Source: Streptomyces sp. NBC_01210 (GTDB taxonomy: Bacteria; Actinomycetota; Actinomycetes; Streptomycetales; Streptomycetaceae). From it: a stretch of DNA of 64,000 bases. Where the stretch lies: contig NZ_CP108549.1 in NCBI RefSeq assembly GCF_036010325.1, forward strand, positions 1,922,001 through 1,986,000, given 5' to 3'. Both the position numbers and the translations under genes were made by a program. The notes beneath the pieces were generated by a model. It was not told where the DNA came from, searched no databases, and worked only from the letters and a program-made list of their open reading frames with translations. Shown here in pieces: positions 32,800-42,467 of this stretch. Numbering within the stretch: position 1 is the stretch's first letter; each line of letters starts with the position of its first letter.

Positions 32800-34005
32800 G
32801 TGACCGTGCCTGACCTCTGGGCCGGTACGGACGCGGGCAAGGCCGAGCATCACTGCACGGTGATCGATGCAGACGCCACGGTGGTGCTCTCGCGCCGGGT
32901 GACGAACAACGAGCCCGAGCTGCTGGAGCTCATCGCGGATGTCCTCGACATCAGCGACGAGGTGACCTGGGCGGTTGACCTGAACGCTGGTGGTGCGGGT
33001 CTGCTGATCACGCTGCTGGTCAACCACGGGCAGAAGCTGCTCTACATCCCCGGCAGCGCTGTCCATCACGCCTCCGGCGCCTACCGCGGCAGTGGGAAGA
33101 CGGATGCGAAAGACGCCTTCGTCATCGCCGACCAGGCGAGGATGCGCCGGGACCTGCAACCCTTGGCGGCGGAGGACGAGATAGCGGTTGACCTGCGGAT
33201 CCTGACCGCCCGCCGCTACGACCTGACCGCCGACCGCACCCGGGCGATCAACCGGATGCGGGCCCAGATGCTGGAGTACTTCCCGGCCCTGGAACGGGCC
33301 TACGAGTACAACGTCTCCAAGGCCGCGCTCCTCCTTCTGACCGGCTACCAGACTCCGGCCGCCCTGCGGCGCATCGGCAAGAACCGCCTCGCCACCTGGC
33401 TGAAGAACCGCAAGGTCCGCAACGCTCCCGCCATCGCCGCCAAGGCGATCGAGGCCGCCGAGGCCCAGCACACCGCCGTCCCGGGCGAAAAGACCGCGGC
33501 GGCCATGGTCGCCCGGCTGGCCAGGGAGGTGATTGCCCTCGACGAGGAAATCGCGGAGATCGACAAACTCATTGAGGGCCGGTTTCGCGAGCACCAGCAC
33601 GCCGAAGTGATCACGAGCCTGCCCGGCATCGGCACCCTGCTGGGCGCCGAGTTCATCGCCCTGACCGGTGGCAACATGGACGCTTTCGGCAGCGCCGACT
33701 GCCTGGCCGGCGTCGCGGGACTGGCCCCTGTCCCCAGGGACTCCGGGAACGTCAAGGGGAACCTTCGCCGCCCGCGCCGCTACAGTCGGCGGCTCCTGCG
33801 TATGTGCTACCTCGCCGCCCAGGTCGCGGCCTACCACTGCCCTGTCTCGAAGGCGTTCTACCAACGGAAGCGAGCCGAGGGAAAGAACCACAAGCAGGCC
33901 GTCCTGGCCCTCGCGCGCCGCCGTCTCAACGTGCTGTGGGCCCTCATACGCGACAACCGGACCTTCGAGATCAGCCCACCCGGACAGGATGCCGCAGCGG
34001 CATGA
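32800..34005 (+). mobile_element. IS110-family transposase, apparently intact
   Basis: 401 residues from GTG at 32800. The N-terminal DEDD nuclease domain begins LWAGTDAGKAEHHCTVIDAD and contains GSGKTDAKDAFVIADQARM. The C-terminal transposase_20 domain has VITSLPGIGTLLGAEFIALT and the serine-containing DSGNVKGNLRRPRRYSRRLL. No frameshift or stop interrupts it. IS110 enzymes work with a bridge RNA encoded in the element's non-coding end; the flanks at 32500-32800 and 34006-34250 would be the places to look for it. Confidence 0.88.
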
Positions 34006-34587
34006 CTCACTCACGATGCGTCACCAGCCTCGCTTGACAACATCATTGGGAGTCCTCCTCCCCATCCAGCACCTTGTAGCGCTGCAGAACGGCGATGCTC
34101 TGGCCGGCCCGCCTGTGGGCCGGGAACAGGTGACCAGCGGCAACCATCAACGACCGGTGATGCCTACTCCCTCGCAGGTCAGAACGCCGTGCACGCTGAC
34201 CGCCAGCTCACACCTTCGCCGCACCGGTTCTTCGACATGTGGGTGACTCACTTCCCTACGACTTGCTCGGGGAGCCACACGGGGAGCCACCACGGCCAAC
34301 ACGAGGCGGCGCTCCCTGGACGACTACGGACGATGCCCCCGCCTTGACCAGGGGGCGGGCCCGCTCAACGCTGCCGTTTCCTGAGCAGCCTCTTAGCACC
34401 TCCTTAAAACCACCATAAGGATCGCCATCCCCCCTCCCAGCAGGCGATTTCGACGTCCCGAGCGGCTAGCTTGCTGATCGCCGGGGCCGGTTCGAACAGT
34501 CGGCGCAGTAGGTCCTACGGGGGGCCGCACCGCCCGTTCGAGCCTGCCTCGGGTCCCCCCATATGCCGCTTGAAGGAGAACGTCACC
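34006..34587. other. Gap with short direct repeats upstream of the LPMO gene
   Basis: About 580 bases. An 11-base unit CGGGGAGCCAC is repeated with a 12-base period at 34268 and 34280, preceded by GTGGGTGACTCAC. Short repeated GGTGACTC/GGGAGCCAC-like units resemble integrase arm sites of actinobacterial elements, but no integrase gene is nearby. The last 100 bases must hold the LPMO promoter, with AAGGAG just before its start. No gene is seen. Confidence 0.4.
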
Positions 34588-35613
34588 ATGACCGCTCGCC
34601 GTAAGGCCGCCTCGGTCGCCGCCCTCGGGTTCGCACCGTTCGCGTTGGCCGGGCTGGCTGCCGCTCCGGCCGTTGCGCACGGGTCGATGACGGACCCGGT
34701 CAGCCGGGTGTCCGCCTGTTTTGCCGAGGGGCCGGAGAGCCCGGACTCGGCAGCCTGCAAGGCGGCGGTCGCGGCCAGTGGGACGCAGGCCTTCTACGAC
34801 TGGAACGAAGTAAACATCGCCAACGCCGCCGGCAACCACAAGCAGTTGATCCCGGACGGCAAGCTGTGCAGCGCGGGTCGCGACAAGTACAAGGGCCTCG
34901 ATCTGCCCCGCGGCGACTGGCCGTCGTCCAAGCTCGCCTCCGGCAATCACACCTTCCACTACAAGGCGACCGCCCCGCACAAGGGTTCCTTCGAGCTGTA
35001 TCTCACCAAGGACGGTTACAACCCGTCGAAGGCCCTCAAGTGGTCGGACCTGGAGGAGAAGCCGTTCGCGAAGGTCACCAACCCCAAGCTGGTGAACGGT
35101 GAGTACGTCTTCGACGGCATCGTCCCGAACAAGTCCGGCCGTCACCTGATCTACTCCATCTGGCAGCGCTCGGACTCCCCCGAGGCGTTCTACACCTGCT
35201 CCGACGTCGTGTTCGGCAAGGACAACGGCAGCGCGGGCGGCGGTGCGGCCCCGGTCGCCTCCGCCCCCTCCGACAAGGAGATCGCGGACAGCACGGACAA
35301 GTCCACGGTCGACCACAACGGCCATGGCGGCGACGAGCATTCGGAGCACTCGGCGGCTCCGGCCACCCCGGCCGAGCAGTCGGACAAGCAGGCGGACGAG
35401 CAGTCGGCCGGCAACGCTCCCGAGGCCAACGGCGCCGCCGAGCCCGCCGTCGCGCCGGACGCCCGCAGCGAGAACCTCGCCGAGACCGGTGGCGACAGCA
35501 ATACCCCGTACATCGCCGTCGTCGGCGCCGCCGCCCTCGCCATCGGTGCCGCCGCGATGTTCGGCACCGTCCGCCGTAAGGCCACGGCCACCGGCGGGCG
35601 TCACGGCCGCTGA
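34588..35613 (+). CDS. AA10 lytic polysaccharide monooxygenase, sortase-anchored
   Basis: 341 residues. A Sec signal peptide ends LAAAPAVA, and cleavage exposes His1 of HGSMTDPVSR, the copper-binding histidine of the AA10 brace. Cys-containing core motifs typical of chitin/cellulose-active AA10 follow (FYDWNEVNIANAAGNHKQLI, KLASGNHTFHYKATAPHKGS with the second His, SGRHLIYSIWQRSDSPEAFY). After a Ser/Glu/Ala/His-rich linker comes LAETG, a membrane helix (IAVVGAAALAIGAAAMF) and an RRK tail: a class E sortase signal. The enzyme should oxidatively cleave chitin or cellulose while held on the cell wall. Confidence 0.9.
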   Translation: MTARRKAASVAALGFAPFALAGLAAAPAVAHGSMTDPVSRVSACFAEGPESPDSAACKAAVAASGTQAFYDWNEVNIANAAGNHKQLIPDGKLCSAGRDKYKGLDLPRGDWPSSKLASGNHTFHYKATAPHKGSFELYLTKDGYNPSKALKWSDLEEKPFAKVTNPKLVNGEYVFDGIVPNKSGRHLIYSIWQRSDSPEAFYTCSDVVFGKDNGSAGGGAAPVASAPSDKEIADSTDKSTVDHNGHGGDEHSEHSAAPATPAEQSDKQADEQSAGNAPEANGAAEPAVAPDARSENLAETGGDSNTPYIAVVGAAALAIGAAAMFGTVRRKATATGGRHGR

Positions 35614-35630
35614 TCGTCAGCACTGGAGAA

Positions 35631-35674
35631 GCGACTGCGGTCCGCTCCCCCGAGGGGAAACGGACCGCAGTCGC
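35631..35674. terminator. Bidirectional terminator between LPMO and lipase genes
   Basis: GCGACTGCGGTCCG at 35631-35644 and CGGACCGCAGTCGC at 35661-35674 are perfect complements around a 16-base loop, followed by TCGTTT. The two flanking genes converge on it, so it probably serves both. Confidence 0.82.
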
Positions 35675-35701
35675 TCGTTTCTCAGGAATCTCCCGGGAAT
35701 C

Positions 35702-36592
35702 TCAGGAGAAGACCGACGCGCAGTTCGTCCGCGTCGCGTGCGCCGGGTCAAGTGCGTTCGCGACCTCGTGGTACGCGATCCGGTCGAACAGCCCGATCGC
35801 CAGATGCTCCGACAGGTCGACCGCGCACAGGTCCTGGAGAAGGACGTTGCGCACATCCGGTCCGACCAGGAACTGCGAGCGGTACGGGGTGGCGACCTCG
35901 TCGTAGCGCGTGGTGATGACGGTGTAGTGCACGCCGGGCACGGTGTCGCCGCCCGCGTTGAGTTTCGTCAGGAAGGCGGAGCCGACCGTCTGGTCGGCCA
36001 GCCCCGGGGTGGCGGCCCTGAGCAGATCCTCGGCGCCCGGGAAGTACGGCAGCAGGTTGGCAAGGCCGCTCAGCGTGGTGCCGTGATTGTCGGGCCCGAG
36101 GCCGACCAGCGCGTTCACCTTGTCGGCCCCGCCCAGGAACTTGAGGTAGTAGCGCGGCATCAGGCCGCCCTGGGAGTGGCCGACGAGGTCCGCTTTGGAC
36201 GCTCCGGTCGCGGCGAGCACCTTGTCGACGTACGTGTCGAGCTGCTCGGCCGACTTGTCGATCGGGCCGAGGCCGTTGAAGAAGGGCACGCCGGGGAGCT
36301 GTCCGTAGTCGAGGCTGAAGACGCAGTATCCGCGGTTCACCAGGTACGGAGCGAGGGCGAGCCAGTTGTCCACGGCGTTCCCGAAGGTTCCGTGGACGAG
36401 GACGACGGGGCGGGGATGGGCGGTGGAGGGCCGGCAAGAGTAGTTGTTCCATCCGCTGTGGGGTGCGGATTCCGCGTTGGCAGAGGCGACATTGGCCGAA
36501 TCGGCGTTCGCGGCGGCGGTGGGGGTGAGGGCGACAGCCGCGGCCAGGAACAGGGCGGCCAGCGGTCTGAGGGCACGTTTCCAGGGCAGCAT
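35702..36592 (-). CDS. Secreted alpha/beta-hydrolase lipase
   Basis: 296 residues from ATG at 36592 with AAGGAG upstream. Signal peptide: basic start, then PLAALFLAAAVALTPTAAAN-A. The oxyanion region is PVVLVHGTFGN, the nucleophile elbow GHSQGG, and His is likely in LSEHLAI. It resembles the EstA/LipA triacylglycerol lipases of Streptomyces and Bacillus. Cysteines near both ends (SCRPST, DLCAVDL, TNCASVFS) could form disulfides. Expected to be exported and to hydrolyse ester lipids. Confidence 0.88.
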   Translation of the reverse strand: MLPWKRALRPLAALFLAAAVALTPTAAANADSANVASANAESAPHSGWNNYSCRPSTAHPRPVVLVHGTFGNAVDNWLALAPYLVNRGYCVFSLDYGQLPGVPFFNGLGPIDKSAEQLDTYVDKVLAATGASKADLVGHSQGGLMPRYYLKFLGGADKVNALVGLGPDNHGTTLSGLANLLPYFPGAEDLLRAATPGLADQTVGSAFLTKLNAGGDTVPGVHYTVITTRYDEVATPYRSQFLVGPDVRNVLLQDLCAVDLSEHLAIGLFDRIAYHEVANALDPAHATRTNCASVFS

Positions 36593-36722
36593 CGAGCAGT
36601 CTCCTTGCGGCTCAAGGGAGTAGCGATGGCTGGTTTTTGGTGCTCTCGCTAACTTACGCACGAGTAACGAGAGATTGGAAGTTACGCGCCGGTAAAAACT
36701 GAATACGTGTCAATAGCGGGCG

Positions 36723-37739
36723 CTACGCGGCGAGCGAGCCCGGCACGACCGCCTGCGGCCCGAACCTGGCCCGCGCCCGGTCCGCCACCGCCTCGATCCG
36801 CCGCGCCCGTTCGTCCGCGGGGTCGAACGTCAGCTGCCGCGCGGCCCGTTCGGCAGGCGTCAGATCCTCCGCACGCAGCGACAGGCTCCGCACCCTGGCC
36901 CGCTGCAGGCCGAGCGACTCATGGATCCGGTACGCGACACCGGTGAGCGCCATGGAGTGGGCGGTCGGCTCGCGCAGGGCGCGCGCACGCGTGGTCGTCG
37001 ACCGGTCGGCGTACCGCACGGTGAGGCTCAGCGAGCGGCACACCTGGCCCTCTCCGCGCATCCTCAGCCCCAGCTCCTCGGCGATCGAGAGCAGCGCCCT
37101 GCGGTGCTGCACCGGATCCAACTCATCGCGCTCAAAGGACCGTTCGGCGGCGATCGAGCGCGCGGCGGCGTTCGGGACGACCTTCGTACGGTCGATGCCG
37201 TGCGCCCGCTCCCACAGCTCGCGCCCGGCGCGCGCGCCGACGATCCGCTGGAGTACGGCGAGCGGCGCGCCGGCGACTCTGCCGATGGAGTCGAGGCCGT
37301 ACGCGCACAGGGTGCGGGCCGTCGCCGCCCCGACCCCGTCCAGCGCGGCGACAGGCTTGTCGGCCAGGAACCCCGCCGCCTCGTCGTCCGCCACCACCAG
37401 GGTCGTCCCCGGCGTGGCCTCCCGTGCCGCCGTCCTGGCCAGCATCGGGTTCGGTCCCGCCCCGATCACGCAGTCCATCCCGCAGTGTGCGAGCGCACGC
37501 ACCCGCAGCAGCGAGGCGAGCTGGGCCGCGTCCCGTCCGAAGTACCGTTCGGCGCCCCGTACATCGATGAGCGCGGCGTCCGGCGGGAGCGCCTGTACGA
37601 CGGGGCTGATGTCCTCGGCCAGACCGAGCAGCGCGGGCAGCGCCGCCTCGACCCCGCCGCCCGCCTCGCGCCCCGCCTTGCGCCCCGCGTCGCCCGTCTC
37701 ACGCAGCGGCGGCCGCCGGAAGCGTACATAGAGGATCAT
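36723..37739 (-). CDS. ImuB-like Y-family polymerase homologue (copy 1)
   Basis: 338 residues from ATG at 37739, overlapping the DnaE2 stop by 4 bases. Y-family finger/thumb features are present (HCGMDCVIGAGPNPMLARTA, PVAALDGVGAATARTLCAYG with helix-hairpin-helix, SLSLTVRYADRSTT little-finger). The catalytic Ser-Asp-Glu region reads AALIDVRGAERYFG, lacking the acidic pair. ImuB proteins are non-catalytic adaptors linking DnaE2 to the beta clamp, which fits. It pairs with the truncated DnaE2 gene upstream. Confidence 0.8.
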   Translation of the reverse strand: MILYVRFRRPPLRETGDAGRKAGREAGGGVEAALPALLGLAEDISPVVQALPPDAALIDVRGAERYFGRDAAQLASLLRVRALAHCGMDCVIGAGPNPMLARTAAREATPGTTLVVADDEAAGFLADKPVAALDGVGAATARTLCAYGLDSIGRVAGAPLAVLQRIVGARAGRELWERAHGIDRTKVVPNAAARSIAAERSFERDELDPVQHRRALLSIAEELGLRMRGEGQVCRSLSLTVRYADRSTTTRARALREPTAHSMALTGVAYRIHESLGLQRARVRSLSLRAEDLTPAERAARQLTFDPADERARRIEAVADRARARFGPQAVVPGSLAA

Positions 37740-39343
37740 CCCGCGCTCCCAGGGCTCTGGTGCCACAACTTCCGCCCGGTGGCGGCCTGTTGCTCACCCG
37801 GCGGCTGAAGGTCGGCCCAGGGGTTCAGCTCATAGCCCGTCGGCAGCTGAATCCGGCGGCCGTTGTCGCCCGGCCCCTCCCCTTCCACCGGTACGGGTGC
37901 GGCCAGCCGCGCCGCGACCGCGTCGAGCCCGCCCGTACGCCGCAGCTCCACCAGCTCCGCCAGATTCCAGGCCGCCGCGCCGACCACGCTGAGACTGCGC
38001 GGTCCGCGCCGCTGCACCACCCCGCGCACCAGCAGCAGCCAGGAGTGGAAGACGGTGTGCGCGCACGCGGCGTGGCTGTCGTCGAAGAAGGCCAGGTCGA
38101 CCAGGCCCGTACCGTCGTCGAGCGTGGTGAAGATGACCCGCTTGCCGGACCGGATCGGCGGTGTCTGGGTGGCCGCCTTCGCGCCCGCGACCAGCACCGT
38201 CTGCCCGTGCTGTGCCGAGCGCAGCCGCTGTGCGGAAAGCACTCCCAGCTCCTTCAGGAAGGTGTGGTGATCGTCCATCAGATGGCGGGACGCGTCCATG
38301 CCGAGGACGCCGAGCTCGGCGCTGAGGCGTTCCGCGTCATCGAGGTCCGGGAGGCCGACCGGGGCCGTCTTCTGCCCGTCGCGGGGGGGTACCTCCCACG
38401 CTGAAAGCTGCGGGGGAGGAAGTTGACTTCCGTACACTCCCGAACCCGCCCCGGAACCCCGGTGGCCCCGATGGCTCCGATGGAGTTCGGCAAGATGCAG
38501 CAGCAGATCGCGCCGGTTCGCGCCGAAGGCATCCAACGCGCCGACCTGGGCCAGCCGTTCGGCGACCGGCCGCCCGGGACGGGCCCGCTGCCAGAAGTCC
38601 AGCAGCGAGGAGTAGGGCTGCCCGGCCTCGATCCGCGCCGTCTCCGCCTCGCTGATGCCATGGACGTCCGAGAGCGCGAGCCGCAGCCCCCACACCCCCT
38701 GCCCAGCCCCCTCATCAGACACCAGTTCGATTCGGTGAGCGACCGCGGACCGGTTCACATCCAGCGGCAGCACCGGCACTCCACGCCGCCGCGCGTCCGC
38801 CAGCAGCAGCCGCTTCGGATACATCCCGGGGTCGTGCGTGAGCAGCCCGGCGTAGAAGGCCGCCGGGTGGTGCGCCTTGAGCCACGCCGACTGGTACGTC
38901 GGCACGGCGAAGGCCACCGCGTGCGCCTTGCAGAAGCCGTACGAGCCGAAAGCCTCGATGATCTCCCAGGCCCGGGCGATCACTTCTGACCCGTACCCCC
39001 TCGCCTCCGCGTGCTGCGCGAACCAGACCTTGATCTTCCCCTGCGACTCGGAATGGGAGAGCCCGCGCCGCACCCGGTCGGCCTCGTCCAGACCGCAGCC
39101 GGTCATGATGTGCACCATCTCGATGATCTGCTCATGGAAGACGACCACTCCGTACGTCTCCTTCAGCGGCCCTTCCAGATCCGGATGCGGATAGCGGACG
39201 GGCGCCCGGCCGTGCCGGGCCTCGATGAACGGCCGCACCATGTCGGCCGCGACCGGCCCCGGCCTGAAGAGCGAGATGTCGACGACCAGGTCGTCGAAGG
39301 TCGAGGGCTGCAGCCGGCCGACCAGATCGCGCTGGCCGGTTCA
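37736..39343 (-). pseudogene. dnaE2: 5'-truncated DnaE2-type DNA polymerase III alpha
   Basis: About 535 codons remain, from LVGRLQPSTFDDLVVDISLF through YGVVVFHEQIIEMVHIMTGC and SYGFCKAHAVAFAVPTYQSA to the OB-fold end (VIFTTLDDGTGLVDLAFFDD, KLWHQSPGSAG). Full DnaE2 is about 1100 residues, so the PHP domain and the catalytic PDxDxD palm are missing. Homology ends abruptly at about 39343, where foreign sequence starts. The protein cannot polymerise. A second, complete copy lies at 49479-52931. Confidence 0.85.
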
Positions 39344-39521
39344 TTAGTCAAGTCACGTGTCGGTTTTGAAGTTGTCGGTTCTGAGAGCTCAACCCGCTGA
39401 GTGGTTGCCCAGAGCGAACCAGCCCGCGTCCGCACTGATATTGCCTGCGCAACACGTCTGTGCCGCCTGTCCGCCATTCCCCAGTTCAACATGCGGCCCC
39501 ATCGACGGAAATGGCTAAGAC

Positions 39522-39611
39522 ATGGGTGATCTGACTGCCGCGCACCGCGGGTACGAGTACCAAGAGCAGGGTGCGGCTGGCCCTCTTTCGGACGTCGCCG
39601 GCTCATGGTGA
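39522..39611 (+). pseudogene. N-terminal remnant of a nuclease-associated protein
   Basis: ATG gives GDLTAAHRGYEYQEQ, close to the MGxLTAxHRGYEYQ start of actinobacterial dsDNA-nuclease/ATPase defence-type proteins, then ends at TGA after 29 residues. Only this N-terminus is left. It lies in the scar between the truncated dnaE2 and the MerR fragment, showing that at least three unrelated genes were joined here. The interval 39344-39521 contains no recognisable gene. Confidence 0.4.
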
Positions 39612-39859
39612 TCCGCCGCATGAAGCCGCTCGGGTTCACCCTCGACCAGATGCGCGACCTCCTGGACGCCACCGACTGCCTCGATGACGAGCCCGGCCTC
39701 GACACCGGCGAGCGCGAGGCCCTACTGAAGCGCGTGCGCGAGTACGAGCAGGCCGCCACCGAGCAGGTCGACAAACTCCGAGTCCAGCTGGCCCGCGCCG
39801 AGGACTTCGCTGAAACGCTCCGCACGCGCCTGCACCAGGCCGCTCCTGACGGGTCCTGA
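39605..39859 (+). pseudogene. MerR-family regulator, C-terminal fragment
   Basis: 84 residues begin in the second helix pair of a MerR DNA-binding domain (VIRRMKPLGFTLDQMRDLLD) and continue with the dimerisation coiled coil (LLKRVREYEQAATEQVDKLR). The first roughly 35 residues, including the recognition helix, are missing, so it cannot bind DNA normally. It directly overlaps the end of the nuclease remnant. Confidence 0.62.
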
Positions 39860-40041
39860 CCCCGCGGGCCCGGCTGGAGACCTGACACAGCCCTCAGCCG
39901 CAGCCGGGGTTCGTGCGACCTGCACGCGCCGAGAGTCCCCCAGGAGCCCGTATGAACCGTCCGCTCGTACCGGCCACGCCCCCCGAAGCTCCGCGGTGAC
40001 CCGCCGGGCCCGGCCGCTGTCCGGCCTCGCCCCTGCTGGCG

Positions 40042-40173
40042 GTGGGCGCGATCCTCACGATCGCGGGCGCCGCCCTTTACACGATGCCCGCCCAGCGGCC
40101 TGAGTTGTACGCGGCCGCCGCACTGGTGCTCGCCGCCGCTGCTGCCTGGTGGTGCGCCTCCCGCCAGGGCTGA
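40042..40173 (+). CDS. Very small membrane protein upstream of nhaA (uncertain)
   Basis: A possible GTG start gives 43 residues with two hydrophobic stretches (GAILTIAGAALYTMP and LYAAAALVLAAAAAWWC). Upstream frames suggest the original gene started near 39996 and lost frame by one base in GGCCTCGCCCCTGCTG. Either a tiny gene or a frameshifted remnant. It precedes nhaA by about 180 bases. Confidence 0.35.
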   Translation: MGAILTIAGAALYTMPAQRPELYAAAALVLAAAAAWWCASRQG

Positions 40174-40349
40174 TCACAACCTGACACCGATGCGATCTTG
40201 CGGAGGCGTGCGGGGCAGACAGCCTGTCCACCGGTGGATACGGTGTAAAGAACGCGTCAAGAACTGGCGCGCGGTGTGCCGGGAAGTCTGGTCGGCGTCC
40301 TGGGGGCAGTGTGCCCTCTCGTCGCTGACGCACCCGGAGGCCCACTGCC

Positions 40350-41669
40350 ATGGCCGGCACCCGCTCCCCATTCCTCGGACTGCTGCCCCTGCCCGAGCGG
40401 CAGGCGATCACCCGGGCCCTGCGCACGGAGACCGTCGGCGGCCTGGTCCTCCTCGGCGCAGCCGTCCTCGCGCTGATCTGGGCCAACAGCCCGTGGAGCG
40501 CGGCATACGCCTCCGTGCGCGACTTTCACTTCGGGATACCGGCCCTCGGCCTGGACCTGTCCGTGGGTCACTGGACGGCGGACGGGCTGCTGGCCGTGTT
40601 CTTCCTCGTCGCCGGGATCGAGCTGAAACGCGAGCTGGTCGTCGGTGAACTGCGCCCCCCGGCCACCGCCGCGCTGCCCGTGATCGCCGCGCTGTGCGGA
40701 ATGGCGGTACCCGCCGCCCTCTACCTGGCCACCACCGCGGCGGGCGGTGGCAGCAGCGCGGGCTGGGCGGTCCCGATGGCCACCGACATCGCCTTCGCCC
40801 TGGCCGTCCTGGCTGTGCTGTCCACGCACCTGCCGGCCGCGCTGCGTGCCTTCCTCCTGACCCTGGCCGTGGTTGACGACCTGGGCGCGATCCTGATCAT
40901 CGCGGTGTTCTTCACCTCCGACCTGAACCCGTGGGCACTCGCCGGAGCCGTCGCGGGCCTGGTCCTCTTCTACCTGCTCCAGCGGCTGCGGGTGCGCGGC
41001 TGGTGGTGGTACGTCCCCCTCGGGGTGGCGATCTGGGCGCTGATGTACAACGGCGGCGTCCACGCCACCGTCGCCGGAGTCGCCATGGGCCTCATCCTGC
41101 GCACCACCCGGGACAAGGACGAGGACGTCTCGCCGGCCTCGCGGGTCGCGCACCTGGTGCACCCGCTCTCCGCGGGCGTCGCGGTGCCTCTGTTCGCGCT
41201 GTTCGCCGCGGGGGTGAGCATCTCCGGCCCTGCCCTGGGCGCGGTTTTCACCAGCCCCGAACCCCTCGGCGTGGTGATCGGCCTGGTCGTGGGCAAGACG
41301 GTGGGGATCTTCGCCGGAACCTACCTGGCCGCCCGCTTCACCCGCGCCCAGCTCAACCCCGACCTCGCCTGGGCCGACGTCCTGGGGCTCGCGGTGCTGG
41401 CCGGGATCGGCTTCACCGTCGCCCTCCTCATCGGAGAACTCGCCTTCCCCGCCGGCCAGACAGCCGAGCACGTCAAGGCCGCCGTCCTCGTCGCCTCCCT
41501 GATCGCCACCGTCCTCGCCGCGATCCTGCTGCGCAGGAGAAACACCGTCTACCGGCGCCTGTACGAGGCGGAGAACCTCGACGCCGACAACGATGGCATC
41601 CCCGACATCTACCAGCACGACACGGCTGCCGAAGGCACCGCCGCTCGTACGGACGGGAAGCACACCTGA
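40350..41669 (+). CDS. nhaA: NhaA-type Na+/H+ antiporter
   Basis: 439 residues with about 12 membrane segments. The family signature is plain: TVGGLVLLGAAVLALIWANS, the unwound-helix region MATDIAFALAVLAVL and the ion-binding Asp pair in LAVVDDLGAILIIAVFF. NhaA exchanges cytoplasmic Na+ or Li+ for protons and controls internal pH and salt. The C-terminal tail (ENLDADNDGIPDIYQHD) has a Ca-binding-like DxDxDG loop, unusual for the family. The next gene overlaps its stop (TGATG). Confidence 0.92.
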   Translation: MAGTRSPFLGLLPLPERQAITRALRTETVGGLVLLGAAVLALIWANSPWSAAYASVRDFHFGIPALGLDLSVGHWTADGLLAVFFLVAGIELKRELVVGELRPPATAALPVIAALCGMAVPAALYLATTAAGGGSSAGWAVPMATDIAFALAVLAVLSTHLPAALRAFLLTLAVVDDLGAILIIAVFFTSDLNPWALAGAVAGLVLFYLLQRLRVRGWWWYVPLGVAIWALMYNGGVHATVAGVAMGLILRTTRDKDEDVSPASRVAHLVHPLSAGVAVPLFALFAAGVSISGPALGAVFTSPEPLGVVIGLVVGKTVGIFAGTYLAARFTRAQLNPDLAWADVLGLAVLAGIGFTVALLIGELAFPAGQTAEHVKAAVLVASLIATVLAAILLRRRNTVYRRLYEAENLDADNDGIPDIYQHDTAAEGTAARTDGKHT

Positions 41670-42115
41670 TGGCCGGCGGCGATGCCTCACTGCTGGCGCC
41701 CGTGATCGTCATCGCCGCCCTGGTCATCCGCACGGCCGTCACCGAGCTCCGGCATCCGGGCAGCGCCCGGCGCCAGTGGGCGTTCGCCACCAGCCCCCGG
41801 CCCATGGCGGCCGGTGCGACGGTCGCTGCGGCCACGGTCTTGATCGGTGGTACCCGTTTCGGCTGGGCAGCGGCATGGGCCCTGCTCACCGGGGCACTCA
41901 CCGGCCGCGACACCCCGGCCGCCTCAACTCACCCGAGCAAGGAGCAGTCCGTGTCGGAACGACGGATCGGGAAGGTGATGGCCGCCCTCGGCGCGCCCCT
42001 GACTCTGGCCGGGGTGGCGATGTACTTCCTGCCCGGACCCGGCGTCCCTGTGCTCATCATCGGGCTGTCCCTGCTCATCACCGGCCTCGCCATGACCGCA
42101 GCCGCCCGCCGGTAA
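41669..42115 (+). CDS. Small membrane protein of the nhaA operon
   Basis: 148 residues with four hydrophobic stretches (LLAPVIVIAALVIRTAV, MAAGATVAAATVLIGG, GAPLTLAGVAMYFLPG, PVLIIGLSLLITGLAM). A charged linker after residue 85 (HPSKEQSVSERRIGK) and an internal GTG at 41951 allow a shorter second product. Coupled to nhaA by overlapping stop and start. No known family. Confidence 0.6.
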   Translation: MAGGDASLLAPVIVIAALVIRTAVTELRHPGSARRQWAFATSPRPMAAGATVAAATVLIGGTRFGWAAAWALLTGALTGRDTPAASTHPSKEQSVSERRIGKVMAALGAPLTLAGVAMYFLPGPGVPVLIIGLSLLITGLAMTAAARR

Positions 42116-42164
42116 CATCACCCGCCCCCGACCTGCCCCAGTACCCGACAGGAACCCGACGACG

Positions 42165-42467
42165 ATGACCTGGCAGTGGATCGGCCTGACAATCTTCTCC
42201 CTCACCCTGCTGCCCGCCGGACTGGCAATGGCCGCCGGCTGGGCACCCTCCCGCCTGCGCGCCCGGCTCACGCCAGTGCGCGCCCGCGGCTGGGCCCTCC
42301 TCGCCCTCTACGCCGTAGCACCCCTGAACGCGATTCCCCGCCTCGCCGGAGCCGCCCCGGAGGTGAGCCTGGCCTTGACCGCCACCACCGCCGGGATCAT
42401 CGCTGTGGCCGGTTGCCTGCTGGCCGCTCTGATTCCCTTCGCAAGAGCCAGGGACAGCGTCCGATGA
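42165..42467 (+). CDS. Small membrane protein of the nhaA operon
   Basis: 100 residues: three hydrophobic helices (WIGLTIFSLTLLPAGLAMAA, ALLALYAVAPLNAIPRL, LTATTAGIIAVAGCLLAAL) separated by basic loops. Its stop overlaps the ATG of the next gene. Family not recognised. Confidence 0.6.
   Translation: MTWQWIGLTIFSLTLLPAGLAMAAGWAPSRLRARLTPVRARGWALLALYAVAPLNAIPRLAGAAPEVSLALTATTAGIIAVAGCLLAALIPFARARDSVR

Noticed and set aside
34335..34360. GC-rich hairpin before the LPMO gene
   Set aside because: The arms do not pair in register on inspection; only runs of C and G.
40257..41690. Long minus-strand open frame opposite nhaA
   Set aside because: Low-complexity Gly/Glu/Arg composition and no family features; NhaA on the plus strand is certain.
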